Shown here: piece by piece, positions 9,544 to 18,957 of the stretch
Layout of the letters: every line of letters begins with the position of its first letter
How positions within the stretch are numbered: position 1 is the first letter of the stretch
NCBI RefSeq assembly: GCF_035975855.1
Contig: NZ_CP109055.1
Span: 186,001-250,000, forward strand
Direction of reading: 5' to 3'
Source of the DNA: Streptomyces sp. NBC_01304
GTDB lineage: Bacteria > Actinomycetota > Actinomycetes > Streptomycetales > Streptomycetaceae
Length of the DNA: 64,000 nt
Notes under the pieces: model-generated
Told to the model about the DNA's origin: nothing
The model's database searches: none
What the model saw: only the letters and a program-made list of their open reading frames with translations
Made by a program: the position numbers and the translations under genes

Positions 9544-10385
9544 TGGGCGTGAGGCTGGTCGGCCTCGAGTGGTTCGACGGACCATGATGCCGATCATCGC
9601 CCAGCGGATCATGGTCTCGGACCGGGGCCGGACTGGTTTCGTAGTCGCGGGCCAGGCGCCGGTGGGAGGTGATCCACGAGAGTGTGCGCTCGACGGCCCA
9701 CCGCTTCGACTGGACCTGGAAACCGCGCTGGCCCGGAGCCTTGCGCACGATCTCTAGCTCGCGGCCGAGGACGGTACTGGTCCACTCCACGAGGCGTCCG
9801 GCGAAGCCTTGATCGGCCCAGATCTTCTGCACGCCCGGGTGGTCCAGGCGGGTCCACAACAACGAACGCTTCGCGACGTCGCGGTCCTGGATGTTCGCTG
9901 CGACCACGTGGACCGCCAGAAGCAAGCCGAGGGTGTCCGTGCTGACCGCTTGCGGCCCTTCACCTCCCGACATCGAACCCTCTGGTCCCCACGGGCACTG
10001 TGTCGGCAGACCGAACCGACTGTGAATCGATCAGGCCCACGCTCGGCTCGGTGTCGCGTCCGACGGCATCGCGCACTTTGTCTCGCAGGGCGTCGTGGAT
10101 GCCCTCGACAGTGCCGTCGTCGTGCCACCAGGTGAAATACCACTACACCGTCGGCCAGGGCGGAAAGCCCTTCGGTAACTGCCGCCAGGCACACCCGGTC
10201 CGCACCACGTAGAAGATCGCGTCCACGATCCGCCGCCGTGGGTGCTTCTCTCGCCGCCCGCCCTTCGGCCCCACCCTCGCCGCTGGCAGCAACGGCTCGA
10301 TCAACACCCACTGCCCATCCGTCAGATCCGACGGGTACCCGCTCTCGGAACCACTCACCCAAGGCTCAACGGCCTCTCCAGCCAC
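9544..10385 (-). pseudogene. IS5-family transposase, frameshifted
   Basis: The N-terminal part from the ATG at 10385 reads YPSDLTDGQWVLIEPLLP...GGRREKHPRRRIVDAIFYVVRTGCAWRQLP, the normal beginning of IS5-type DDE transposases. The frame is then broken. The middle (ADQGFAGRLVEW) and end (VERTLSWITSHRRLARDYE) appear in another frame. A further one-base slip separates the last motif from a matching tail (ETMIRWAMIGIMVRRTTRG). At least two indels are needed, so no active enzyme is made. Confidence 0.85.
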
Positions 10386-10395
10386 GGGATACGGC

Positions 10396-10416
10396 AGATC
10401 TCAAACGCGGTCTCAG
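10396..10416 (-). repeat. Right inverted repeat of IS5-type element
   Basis: Reverse complement contains GAGACCGCGTTTGAGATCT and matches 8881-8901 at 20 of 21 positions. It lies directly upstream of the transposase start. Confidence 0.75.
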
Positions 10417-10528
10417 ACACTTGGTTAATCACTTACGGGACACGTTCTGCACAAAGCCTCAGCAGTGTTGGTGCGGGTGATGGCCCACTCTCCCGTGCGT
10501 ACCCCCGGCAAGGAGCCAAAGATGGGTG

Positions 10529-10556
10529 GGGCTCGACCGGTTCACCGGTCGAGCCC
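10529..10556 (-). terminator. Stem-loop after the secreted protein gene
   Basis: Arms GGGCTCGACCGG and CCGGTCGAGCCC (12 bp, perfect) with a TTCA loop, 16 bp past the stop codon of the minus-strand gene ending at 10573. Confidence 0.8.
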
Positions 10557-10572
10557 GTTCGGCTCGGTCACC

Positions 10573-11976
10573 TCACTTGGAGGGCTTCTCCAAGAGGTCT
10601 TCGTCGAGCCAGTTGTTCTTCCTGTCGTCGATTCTCACGAAGCTCTTGGTTTCACCCCAGCCAGTGGGAGTCCAGTTCCCGCTCTTCGTGGAGTAAACGA
10701 ACTTGCCCGTTTTCCGTTCCAGTACCTCGCCGAAGCACTGGTAGGGGCGGACATGGGATTCGAGCTGAAAGACAGGTTCGTGTAGGTATTCGTCCCCGAC
10801 GTGGTCGCTGTACCTGTAGATGCGGCCGCCCCAGCGACTGGCGATGAGAGTGCACTCGGCCTGTTCGGGGATGTCGATGCCCAGGTCCCGCGCGGCGTAC
10901 ACCGTGTTGCCCGTGGCGGCGGCGTCCCTGTAGAAGACCTTGTACACCGCCGGATTGTCAGGGTCGGTGGTCCGCGGAGACGGTTCCCAGAAGGTGGCCC
11001 CACTCTCCCTACGGTGGATGAACCATCCCTGCTCGACGATCTCCAAGTCCTTGAGACAGGAGCCCTCTTGCGGTGACCGGGAGTCGTCAGTGTAGGCGCG
11101 AGGCGGTCCAGAGGCAGGACGTGGTGGGTTTGCGTAGCGATATCCCTGAACGCCTGACGGCGCCGTCAGGGAGCAGATGTCCTTGTCGAGCTTGCCCGCG
11201 TCGTCCGCCAGGTAGCGGGCGTCGACGTACTTGGGGGTGGCTGCGCCCTCAGCCGGCACCGGCTCGCGGAGGAAGAGCCGGTTGAGTCCGCCCGACTCGG
11301 CGCGCACGAGCCCACCGCCTTCGCCCGCCTTGAAATGGCCTTCAAGCCGGTCGCCGATCGCGCCGAAGCAGGTGAACGGGTCCATGGTCCCTGCAGGCTT
11401 GAGGGTCTTGGTGGCCTCGTCCCACTCGTACGCAGGCGGTCCGACGATGTCGTTCAACGAGAACTGCCCATCGCTGGCCACGTAATGGTCCGGGTCCTCA
11501 ACGGGTTCGGTGACCGCTTCGCAGCCTTGCGGGTTGACCTGCGGTGCGCCCGACTGGTCGACGGACTCGATGAGCAGCGGCCTGTGCCAGCCGCCTACGG
11601 GTGGCACCAGATGGTAGAACCGCCGGTAGACCGCCCGGCTGTCCTCCTTCTTTGCCTCATCGGCGGGCACCTCGTACCAGCGGCCGTCGGTCTCTTCGAA
11701 CCACCCGGATTCGGCGTGCAGGGCGGGAGAGCAGGTCCCGGCCGCACCGGCAGGCAGTTCGACGGGCTTCCAGTACTTCGTGACATCACCGTCCTCGTCC
11801 TCTTCTTCGCCTCCTGCCCAGGCGGTCTTGGCGTTCTTGTCGATGCAGGCCTTCGGCGCGGCCGCGACGGCGCCTGAACTCGCCGTTGCCGGGGCCGCAC
11901 CCAGACCGGACGTCAGACCGGCCAGCGCCAGCCCCGCCGCCAGCAGACCCGGGCCCCTTCGATAAGTACGTGTCAC
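10573..11976 (-). CDS. Secreted protein with internally repeated halves
   Basis: A 467-residue exported protein of unknown function. The GTG at 11976 follows GGAAGGGG and begins VTRTYRRGPGLLAAGLALAG...ATA, a standard Sec signal peptide ending near residue 32. The mature part is Cys/Trp/Tyr-rich. Similar units recur: ESGWFEETDGRWYEVP...VYRRFYHL against EQGWFIHRRESGATFWEP...VYKVFYRD, and DPFTCFGAIGDRLEGHF against RPYQCFGEVLERKTGKF. This suggests three or four small beta-rich modules stabilised by disulfides, as in cell-wall or carbohydrate-binding secreted proteins. A strong terminator follows. Confidence 0.65.
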   Translation of the reverse strand: MTRTYRRGPGLLAAGLALAGLTSGLGAAPATASSGAVAAAPKACIDKNAKTAWAGGEEEDEDGDVTKYWKPVELPAGAAGTCSPALHAESGWFEETDGRWYEVPADEAKKEDSRAVYRRFYHLVPPVGGWHRPLLIESVDQSGAPQVNPQGCEAVTEPVEDPDHYVASDGQFSLNDIVGPPAYEWDEATKTLKPAGTMDPFTCFGAIGDRLEGHFKAGEGGGLVRAESGGLNRLFLREPVPAEGAATPKYVDARYLADDAGKLDKDICSLTAPSGVQGYRYANPPRPASGPPRAYTDDSRSPQEGSCLKDLEIVEQGWFIHRRESGATFWEPSPRTTDPDNPAVYKVFYRDAAATGNTVYAARDLGIDIPEQAECTLIASRWGGRIYRYSDHVGDEYLHEPVFQLESHVRPYQCFGEVLERKTGKFVYSTKSGNWTPTGWGETKSFVRIDDRKNNWLDEDLLEKPSK

Positions 11977-12207
11977 GCGCGCCCCTTCCGTCGCAGTTCC
12001 CTCGTTCCAAGGGCCAGTCTCGGGGCGCAGCACACGGCAAAAACGATTCCTGCCGCCGTATGGGCCAGCAGATTCGCTGCCAAGAGCGGACTCGTGCGAT
12101 CAAAGCTATCGAGGGACAACTGCCGCTCTATACCGGCGATGATTGCGCGCGCCCCACCTCCGTTTTACTGATCGACCCGGCCGGATTTCGCCCTTAGCAA
12201 CGTTGCG

Positions 12208-12560
12208 ATGGCATTCCCCACCGGGCAGGGCAGGAGCATGCTCGTCGCCGATGGCGAATCCACCTGGATGCGGAACGGCCGCGAGGTCGGCAACATGAAC
12301 GACTCAACAACCCTCCGCAAGCTGGACGTCTCGGGCTCCGGCCAGCACAACGGCGCGAACGTCCAGACGTACAACCCCAACGACCCCTCCGCGCAACGCT
12401 CGTGGATCACCGAGACCGGCCCGGACACCGTCATCGTCATGAGTGTCTGCAGCGGCAAGGCCTGGACATCGAGCGCCAGCGCCGCGACAACGGCGCGAAC
12501 GTTCACATTTACGACCTGCACCGCAGGCCCACCCAGCAATAGCACCTGGCCCGCCACAAC
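12208..12560 (+). pseudogene. Broken ricin-type lectin gene fragment
   Basis: Reads GREVGNMNDSTTLRKLDVSGSGQ, followed by HNGANVQTYNPNDPSAQRSW and, after a frame slip near 12440, a second GKALDI...DNGANVHIYD unit. These match the EVGDMND junction and the GANVxQW lectin repeats of the intact gene at 12803. It appears to be the decayed remains of a paralogue, lacking the start and most repeats. Confidence 0.6.
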
Positions 12561-12802
12561 CTGCCCAAATAGGACACGGCGCCGATCAGTGCTTCACACG
12601 CCGACTTCGAGCCCAGTCTGTGGAGTTCCTTGCTGTTCCGGGCAGTTGCCGCAGGTCAGCGCGCAGCTCACGACTGGGTTCGCTGCCATGACGGGTTCCG
12701 GCCATGGCACGGATGGCGCTGTGGACGGTGCCCTGTACCCGGCCTAGCGTGGCGCCGCCCCGACCGGCTGGCGGGCGGGGGTTGCGGAGGAAGTGGGTCG
12801 GC

Positions 12803-14059
12803 ATGACAGTGCGGATCATCCGAGGACAGGGGCCCGACGCGTGCCCGTGGGGGTACTGGGCGCTCTACGAGAACAAGCAGTACAACGAGAGCGAGCCGGC
12901 GGACATCCTGATATCCGACACCAGCGTCTGGAACCTCAAGGACGTCGGCTTCAACGACCGCGCCTCGTCGTATGTGAACCGGACGAGGTACACCATCAGC
13001 CTGTACGACGATGCTGGCTACGAGGGGCGGGAAAGGGGCGTCGGGAGCGGGAGTCAATACCACCACGTCATCCATGAGCGGACGACCCGCCCCTACCTCT
13101 TCAGCGACGAGGAGGTCGGCGACATGAACGACGCCGTCTCCTCAGTGCGCCTGCGGGAGCCCGCCCTGGAAGCGGCCACATTCCCTGCCGGCCTGTACAC
13201 GCTGGTCAACGGGGGATCCGGCAAGGCTCTGGAAGTCGCCGACGGCGCCCTTGAGAACGGCGGGAACATCCAGCAATGGGAGTTCAACCAGTCCGCCGCC
13301 CAGCAATGGCAGCTCGACCCCCTCGGCGACGGCGAATACACCCTGACCAACAAGGTCAGCGGCAAACGCATGGACGTCGCAGGCAATGACAGCGACAAAC
13401 GAGAAAACGGCGCCAACGTCCACCAGTGGGCAGCCTTCGACCACGACTCGCAGAAGTGGCGGATACGCCTTCGGCCCTCCATGGGCAACTACACCCTCAC
13501 CAACGTCTTCAACGGCAAGGCCCTGGACGTCGCCGACGGCTCCACCGCCAACGGCGCCAACGTCCAGCAGTACGATCACAACGACACCGACGCGCAGAAG
13601 TGGACCATCAGGCCCGTCTCCCGGAATCCGGCCGCCGGCACCTACACGCTCACCAACGTGGGCAGCGAAAAGGCGCTCGATGCCGTCAACACCACGGTCG
13701 AGGGCGGCGGCGCCGTCGTGCAGTGGTCACGCCACGGGCACCCGAACCAGCAGTGGACCCTGGCCGAAGTCACCGACGGCGTGTTCACACTGACCAGCGT
13801 GTACAGCGGCAAGGTCCTCGACGTCACCGGCGGCAGCAAGGACAACGGGGCCCCACTCCAGCAGTGGGCGGGCAACGGCTCACCTGCCCAGCAGTGGAAG
13901 CTGACCGAAGCCGGCGAGGGGATCTACCGGCTGCAGTGCATCGGCAGCGGCAAGTTCCTAGATGTCGCGGCCAACAGCACCGACGACGGGGCGATCGTGC
14001 ACCAGTGGGACGCCAACGACTACAACAGTCAGAAGTGGCGGCTGACCCCGGTCGGCTAA
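12803..14059 (+). CDS. Crystallin-like/ricin-type beta-trefoil lectin protein
   Basis: A 418-residue protein with no signal peptide that I can see. The first ~115 residues (MTVRIIRGQGPDACPWGYWALYENKQYN...SVWNLKDVGFNDRASSY) resemble a beta/gamma-crystallin or peptidase-inhibitor I36 fold. The remainder holds six successive ricin-type units of the form YTLTN-xx-SGK-LDV-xx-NGANVQQW, about 45 residues each, making two beta-trefoils. Such domains bind galactose-type sugars. The ATG at 12803 follows GGAGGAAG; the frame is open 33 codons further upstream without a ribosome site. A decayed relative lies just before it. Confidence 0.75.
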   Translation: MTVRIIRGQGPDACPWGYWALYENKQYNESEPADILISDTSVWNLKDVGFNDRASSYVNRTRYTISLYDDAGYEGRERGVGSGSQYHHVIHERTTRPYLFSDEEVGDMNDAVSSVRLREPALEAATFPAGLYTLVNGGSGKALEVADGALENGGNIQQWEFNQSAAQQWQLDPLGDGEYTLTNKVSGKRMDVAGNDSDKRENGANVHQWAAFDHDSQKWRIRLRPSMGNYTLTNVFNGKALDVADGSTANGANVQQYDHNDTDAQKWTIRPVSRNPAAGTYTLTNVGSEKALDAVNTTVEGGGAVVQWSRHGHPNQQWTLAEVTDGVFTLTSVYSGKVLDVTGGSKDNGAPLQQWAGNGSPAQQWKLTEAGEGIYRLQCIGSGKFLDVAANSTDDGAIVHQWDANDYNSQKWRLTPVG

Positions 14060-14311
14060 ACCCATCCCCGAGTCGGACGGAACGGTCACCGTCGCAGCGA
14101 TCCAGCTGTGGCTGCGGTGGATAGGGTCGGACCGCAACCACACGACTTCCGAAGCGAGTACGCATGGCCCGCCTCCTCGCATGCTGGAAAGCGGCCGGAG
14201 TCGAAAGAATGAACCGCGGCCGATGCAGGCCAGAGGCTGCGGGCAGGACACGATGAGCAGCCTGGTGGTCCGGCGAGAAGGTACGCCGAACCACCAGGCC
14301 CAGACCGGGTG

Positions 14312-14613
14312 TTACTGGCAGGTGGCCAGGATGACGGAGACAACGGTGCACGTGGCCGGGCAGCCGGCGCAACGGGCCCCGAAGGACTTGGCCGCATCGG
14401 CGCCATTCGCAATGCTGCCGTAAGGGCCTCGATGTGTTGGGCAGTTGATTCGGCAAGGCCGCCGCCCTTCTCCTCGAACCAACTCTTCCACGCACACGTA
14501 GTCCAGTAGGAGGGCGAACCGCCATAGCAGCGCCTCACGCCGGTGCCCGGAAGGTCATCCAGCTTCGCCGCCAGCTGTGACACCTCCGCGTCCGATCTTG
14601 TCTCCTCAGCCAT
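14312..14613 (-). pseudogene. Small Cys-rich ORF interrupted by a frame slip
   Basis: From the ATG at 14613 the frame reads MAEETRSDAEVSQLAAKLDD, then TTCAWKSWFEEKGGG, up to IEALTAAL. A one-base shift then gives ANGADAAKSFGARC and CAGCPATCTVVSVILATCQ before a TAA stop at 14312. The helical front and Cys/Thr-rich tail recall a peptide precursor or a small secreted domain, but no modifying enzyme is nearby and the join needs an indel. The function is unknown. Confidence 0.3.
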
Positions 14614-14769
14614 GGCCACATTGTCTTCGGCTGGTCTGACATTAGCTGTGGCGGCGCCCTTGAGCCTCGTACGATCAAGTTGGGTGCGGGGCCGCCAGGA
14701 GGGATCGTGGTGTCCGTGCCGCCGAGCGCACACTGTGGGAGCTGCACCGTACTGTCTCGCAGCTGCGTG

Positions 14770-14902
14770 AGGATCTGACGCGGTAGGCAACCTCGGAAAC
14801 CCCGTTGGCCTGCTCGTTCACCGCCTGCAGGGTCGCCTCAAGCACCGGCGCCACATGGGCTTCCGGGAAGAGACGGACCTGCACAACGATGTTCACCTGC
14901 AC
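14770..14902 (-). pseudogene. TnpB (IS200/IS605-type) N-terminal remnant
   Basis: Encodes VNIVVQVRLFPEAHVAPVLE followed by ATLQAVNEQANGVSEVAYR, matching the usual first 40 residues of actinobacterial TnpB proteins. The frame breaks straight after this; the RuvC and zinc-finger parts are absent. Confidence 0.6.
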
Positions 14903-15007
14903 GAACCTACCCACCCCACACCATCCCAGGGAGCTCCCACCAGATGCGACGCTGCTCAGACGCGATGCTGCGACGCTCCGCGCCGCACACCACAGGATGC
15001 GATTCCT

Positions 15008-15027
15008 CCCGGGCCTAAAGGCCCGGG
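15008..15027 (-). other. GC hairpin resembling a TnpB-element right end
   Basis: CCCGGGCCT/AGGCCCGGG arms around AA, followed on the minus strand by GAGGAATC. Hairpins of this form commonly mark the right end and guide-RNA tail of actinobacterial TnpB elements. The TnpB remnant nearby is in the wrong order to belong to it, so this would be a second remnant. The rest of 14914-15235 shows no gene. Confidence 0.35.
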
Positions 15028-15235
15028 GTTCCTCGCAAGATCGCGCTGAACACCTCGTGGCCGCAACGTCTTGGCCGCAGCAGGATGGCCTGCCCTTGGT
15101 CGACCACGTGTGTGATCGGCATGGTGTTTCGCTGCCTCCGCAAAGAACTCACGCGTCGACCATGCACAGCACCACTGACCACTACGCCACCTCTGCGCAG
15201 CAGACCCCACGTGACCAGGACTCTCACAACAGGCC

Positions 15236-16870
15236 CTAGGGGGCCTGTCCGGGCAGGCCCGACCAGAAGGTGCACTGGTGTTCTTCGGTGAATGCCGTCG
15301 AGATGCGGTCTCCCGCAGGGTTCAGCGCGAGAACGGTGTCGTGTGGTTCCGCCTTCGGCCAGTGGCCCTGGCCTGGTGTGTTCGGGTTCCCGGTGCGGGC
15401 GAACGCCGCCCAGTAGCGCTTCATCCGGTCGGCGAGGGCCATCTGGACGGGGGTCAGCGGCCGGTCGCCCATGGTGAAGTCGTGCAGGTAGGCGAGTTCG
15501 GCGCTGTGGGCGTTGGCCATGTTCAGCCCTGGCACCTGCGCTCCGTACAGGGTCGGCGAGTTCGGGTCGTCGAATTCGTAGGCGTAGGCGGGTACTTGTG
15601 CGGCGAAGACGCGGGCCGTTGCGCCTGTATGGCAGGCGAAGGTGGCGTCTGTGGAGAGTGCGGACAGCGCGAGGTACGGGGAGGCGTGGTCGGACAGCGG
15701 ATAGCGGGCCAGCACCTGCGGCGCTGCTTTGCCGTACCGCTCGTTGATCTGCTCGACGTACTGCTCGGCGGTGAGGTGGGGCTGCGTCAGCGCGACGAAC
15801 AACCGGCTCTCGGCACGGGTGCTGCCGATCAGGACGGGCACCTTGTTCCAGGCGCCGGCGGCGATGGCGTCCGACGGCTGGACGGGCAGCAGCCGGTCAC
15901 CGTACGCCGGGCCGGACGTCGGTAGGGCGCGGGCGGCGGCGATGAGGTCGGTCAGGGAGGCGTCGCGGAGACACTCGGTGCGTGTTGCCGCATCCGGGCA
16001 GCCCGCGGCGGTGGCGTAGGCCCGGCTTGCGTCGACGGCTTGGGCGGAACTGGGGGCTCGCAGCAGGGTGCAGGGGCCGCTCTGCAGCACGGCGCGGGAG
16101 AACAGGCCGGCCGCCCGTGGTGCGGCGAGCATCGCGCAGACCGATCCGGCGCCGGCGGACTGGCCCGCGATCGTGATGTTCGCTCGGTCGCCGCCGAAGG
16201 CCGCGATGTTGGTGCGGGCCCACGTCAGGGCCGCGATCTGGTCCAAAAGGCCGTACGAGCCAGTTGCCAGGGCGTTCTCCCGCGTGAGTTCGGGCAGGGC
16301 GAGATTGCCGAGTTGGCCGAGCCGGTAGTTGATGCTGATGACGACGGTATGCGTGCGGTCGGCCATGGTGCGGCCGCCGAACTGCGTTCCGGTGCCCTGG
16401 CTGTAGGCGCCGCCGTGCATCCAGAACAGCACCGGCAGGCGGTCGCCCGGCCGACTGCCGCGCGGCCGGTACACGTCGAGCCGGAGGCAGTCCTCGCTGA
16501 TTGCCTGGGGGTCGCGCACTCCGTACGGGGAAAATTGCGGACAGGCGGGTGCCTGGTGCACCGCGTCCCGCACTCCGCTCCATCGGGCCGGTGGTTGCGG
16601 TGGGCGGAAGCGCAGGTTCGCCACCGGCGCGGCCGCGTACGGGATGCCGAGGAATTCCTCGGCGCGGTCGTGAACCCGCCCTGCGATGCGCCCGTCGCCG
16701 AGGGAGACGAGGGGGCGCCCGGGCGACGGGCTGGCGGACGTCGGGCTGCCCGTCGCCGCCGAGGCGGACAGAAGCTGTCCGATGAGGGCGGCCAGAACGA
16801 GCGTCACTGCCAGGCCTCTTGGTCGCCTGGTCAGGACGGCCGACCACGCGGACACGCTTAACGCCTTCAT
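15236..16870 (-). CDS. Secreted type-B carboxylesterase
   Basis: A 544-residue serine esterase of the cholinesterase/carboxylesterase family, predicted to hydrolyse ester bonds outside the cell. A signal peptide spans about residues 1-39. The alpha/beta-hydrolase core shows FLGIPYAA, the oxyanion MHGGAYSQGTG (151-161), INYRLGQLGNL, nucleophile GQSAGAG (Ser238), a TRAESRLF glutamate region and a late NAHSAELAYLHDF histidine region. The ATG at 16870 follows GGAGGCAAG. It is divergent from a second esterase; two copies of the LacI-type operator lie between them. Confidence 0.88.
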   Translation of the reverse strand: MKALSVSAWSAVLTRRPRGLAVTLVLAALIGQLLSASAATGSPTSASPSPGRPLVSLGDGRIAGRVHDRAEEFLGIPYAAAPVANLRFRPPQPPARWSGVRDAVHQAPACPQFSPYGVRDPQAISEDCLRLDVYRPRGSRPGDRLPVLFWMHGGAYSQGTGTQFGGRTMADRTHTVVISINYRLGQLGNLALPELTRENALATGSYGLLDQIAALTWARTNIAAFGGDRANITIAGQSAGAGSVCAMLAAPRAAGLFSRAVLQSGPCTLLRAPSSAQAVDASRAYATAAGCPDAATRTECLRDASLTDLIAAARALPTSGPAYGDRLLPVQPSDAIAAGAWNKVPVLIGSTRAESRLFVALTQPHLTAEQYVEQINERYGKAAPQVLARYPLSDHASPYLALSALSTDATFACHTGATARVFAAQVPAYAYEFDDPNSPTLYGAQVPGLNMANAHSAELAYLHDFTMGDRPLTPVQMALADRMKRYWAAFARTGNPNTPGQGHWPKAEPHDTVLALNPAGDRISTAFTEEHQCTFWSGLPGQAP

Positions 16871-16953
16871 TCTTCTTGCCTCCAGCAAGTCGATGCCGAT
16901 GGATGCGTGGAGGGCCGCAACCGTGGGATGCGGCCGCCTCCCGATGAGAATTA

Positions 16954-16967
16954 GTTACACGTGTTAC
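16954..16967. promoter_or_regulatory. LacI-type operator copy 1
   Basis: GTTACACGTGTTAC, 84 bp upstream of the secreted esterase start. It shares the core with the copies at 17067, 18944 and 19124; consensus G-Y-W-A-C-R-CGTG-Y-W-AC. Confidence 0.65.
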
Positions 16968-17066
16968 ATCGACGTTCAGCGACCATTTAGCACCCTCCGG
17001 CACCTTCACGCCAGAGTCCGCGAGAGATGGAGTCGAACCGCCAACTAGGCGCGAGCAACGCGCCAT

Positions 17067-17080
17067 GCAGCACGTGTAAC
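17067..17080. promoter_or_regulatory. LacI-type operator copy 2
   Basis: GCAGCACGTGTAAC in the divergent promoter region between the two esterases. The left half is the most degenerate of the four copies. Confidence 0.5.
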
Positions 17081-17375
17081 GTTCCGGGAGTCATCTCCCA
17101 TCGAACCATTGTGTCGACCGTCACAGCAGCGCCATACTCGGCCCGATGGCCTCCGTCGGCACACATGCCACCCGCGGCGACACCGCCCCGCCCCCGCCAC
17201 CCGCAGCGGCCCTTCGAACGCCTCAACTGCGCGCCAGCTCAAGACAATTCGCCCGATCGGCGACCCCACGGTCCGGCCGCCACGAGCAGCTCATGCCCGG
17301 CGCCCACCCTCCGCCGTCGACGTGCCACCACCCCTCCTCTCAGGCGCGTGAAGCACCGCCCAGGAAAGGAATGCC

Positions 17376-18944
17376 ATGACTGAAGCACCAGGAGCCAACG
17401 TCTCCCCCGTCGTCCAACTGGCCGCCGGCCGGCTGCGAGGCACCGTCGAGGGCGGTGTCGCCGCGTTCAAGGCAGTGCCCTACGCCGCGCCGCCGATCGG
17501 CCCGCTCCGGTGGCATCCGGCGCAGCCCCACGCGGGCTGGGACGGCATACGGGACGCCACCCGCTACGGTCCGAGCGCACCGCAGATGTTCTTCGAGGGC
17601 GGCGATCCCGTGCTGGGCGGTCATGGATTCCCGCCGTTCGACGAGGACTGCCTGACCCTCAACGTCTGGACACCGGCCGTCGACGACGCGGCGCGACCGG
17701 TCCTGGTCTGGATCCACGGCGGCGGCTTCCTCTCGGGGTCCGGCAACCTGCCCCACTACTCCGGCGAGACCTTCGCCCGAAACGGCGACCTGGTCGTCGT
17801 CGCGCTCAACTACCGCCTCGGCCCGCTCGGTTATCTCAGCTTCGACGAGACGGACACAGGGCAACCGGAGCCGGGCAACCTCTGGTTCTCCGACCAACTC
17901 GCCGCGCTGCGCTGGGTGCACGACAACATCGCACGCCTCGGCGGCAATCCGGAGAACGTGACCGTCGCCGGGCAGTCGGGCGGCGCGCTGTCGACGGCGG
18001 CCCTGGCCGCTCACCCCGAAGCCTCCGGCCTGTTCCATCGCGTCATCCTGCAGAGCCCACCCCTCGGTCTGCACCTGCCGTCCCCCGCCGAATACCAGGA
18101 GCGGACGGCCGCCTATCTGGAGATTGCCGGAGTCAAGAGCGTCGACGAGCTCCGCGCCCTGCCCTGGCCACGCCTGATCGAGGCGACCGCGGGACTCTTC
18201 GGCCGCACCGCACAGTGGGGACACTGGCCCACCCCGTTCCTCCCCGTGCGCGACGGCCTCACGCTGACCCGCCACCCGGCCGAAACGCTCCTGCACGGCG
18301 CCGCCCAGGACCTCGACGTACTGATCGGCTGGACCCGCGAGGAAGCCAACTTCGGACTGGCGCTGGACGCGCAGTACGCGAAGGCGACCAAGGACCGGGT
18401 GATCGGCAGGATCGCGGAGACCTTCGCCCACGACGCGGCACACGTGTACGCGGCGTACGAGCGCAAACGGCCCGGAGCCAGGCCTGTGGACGTCCTCATG
18501 GACGTACTCACCGATGAGCTCTTCCGCTCACCCGGTCTGGAGCTGGCCGAGTCCCGAGCCGCTCTCGGACGCCCGGTCCACATCTACCAGTTCGACCTCC
18601 CCACCCCCGCCCACGAGGGGCGACTGCGCGCCGCACACTGCCTGGACCTGCCCTTCGTCTTCGACAACTTCGACCAATGGACCCACGCACCCTTCCTCGA
18701 AGGGATCGATCCCACCGTGCGGGACGGACTCGCCCAGGCCATGCACCAAGCCTGGATCGCGTTCATCCGCACCGGCGACCCCCACCACCCCGGCCTGCCG
18801 CAGTGGGATCCGTACGACCTCGAGACGCGCATCACGATGCGCTTCGACTCCGTCATCACGGCCATCGGCGACCTGGCCGCGGACGCCCGCCGACGGCCGG
18901 CCACCGGGATGCAGGACAGCACCCGGCTCCTGCACGGCCATTAG
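17376..18944 (+). CDS. Cytoplasmic type-B carboxylesterase
   Basis: A 522-residue carboxylesterase without a signal peptide. It shows FKAVPYAAPPIGPLRW, oxyanion loop WIHGGGF (112-118), LNYRLGPLGYL, the nucleophile GQSGGAL (Ser201) and the segment DVLIGWTREEANF that carries the acidic residue; a late AAHCLDLPFVFDNF supplies the histidine region. AGGAAAGG precedes the ATG. It is transcribed towards the LacI gene 236 bp downstream, and the operator copies around it suggest repression that is relieved when an ester or its product is present. Confidence 0.88.
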   Translation: MTEAPGANVSPVVQLAAGRLRGTVEGGVAAFKAVPYAAPPIGPLRWHPAQPHAGWDGIRDATRYGPSAPQMFFEGGDPVLGGHGFPPFDEDCLTLNVWTPAVDDAARPVLVWIHGGGFLSGSGNLPHYSGETFARNGDLVVVALNYRLGPLGYLSFDETDTGQPEPGNLWFSDQLAALRWVHDNIARLGGNPENVTVAGQSGGALSTAALAAHPEASGLFHRVILQSPPLGLHLPSPAEYQERTAAYLEIAGVKSVDELRALPWPRLIEATAGLFGRTAQWGHWPTPFLPVRDGLTLTRHPAETLLHGAAQDLDVLIGWTREEANFGLALDAQYAKATKDRVIGRIAETFAHDAAHVYAAYERKRPGARPVDVLMDVLTDELFRSPGLELAESRAALGRPVHIYQFDLPTPAHEGRLRAAHCLDLPFVFDNFDQWTHAPFLEGIDPTVRDGLAQAMHQAWIAFIRTGDPHHPGLPQWDPYDLETRITMRFDSVITAIGDLAADARRRPATGMQDSTRLLHGH

Positions 18945-18957
18945 CTACACGTGCAAC
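18944..18957. promoter_or_regulatory. LacI-type operator copy 3
   Basis: GCTACACGTGCAAC, starting on the last base of the esterase stop codon and upstream of the LacI gene. Confidence 0.6.

Larger units (their letters stand above)
8881..10416. mobile_element. IS5-type element with passenger gene, 1536 bp
   Basis: The two ends are near-perfect inverted repeats (20 of 21 bases). The right end starts 11 bp beyond the transposase start, as in a typical IS. A frame-broken transposase fills the right 0.85 kb, and an immunity-like gene occupies the remaining 0.6 kb before the left end. Ordinary IS5 elements of this kind end shortly after the transposase, so this one is either a compound with a passenger or an IS that was itself invaded. 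I see no clear target duplication. Confidence 0.6.

Noticed and set aside
13190..14059. Regular DNA repeats in the lectin gene
   Set aside because: Explained by the six ricin-type protein units.
14675..15235. Complete TnpB element with guide RNA
   Set aside because: Only the N-terminus of TnpB is present and the right-end-like hairpin is on the wrong side, so the parts do not form one element.
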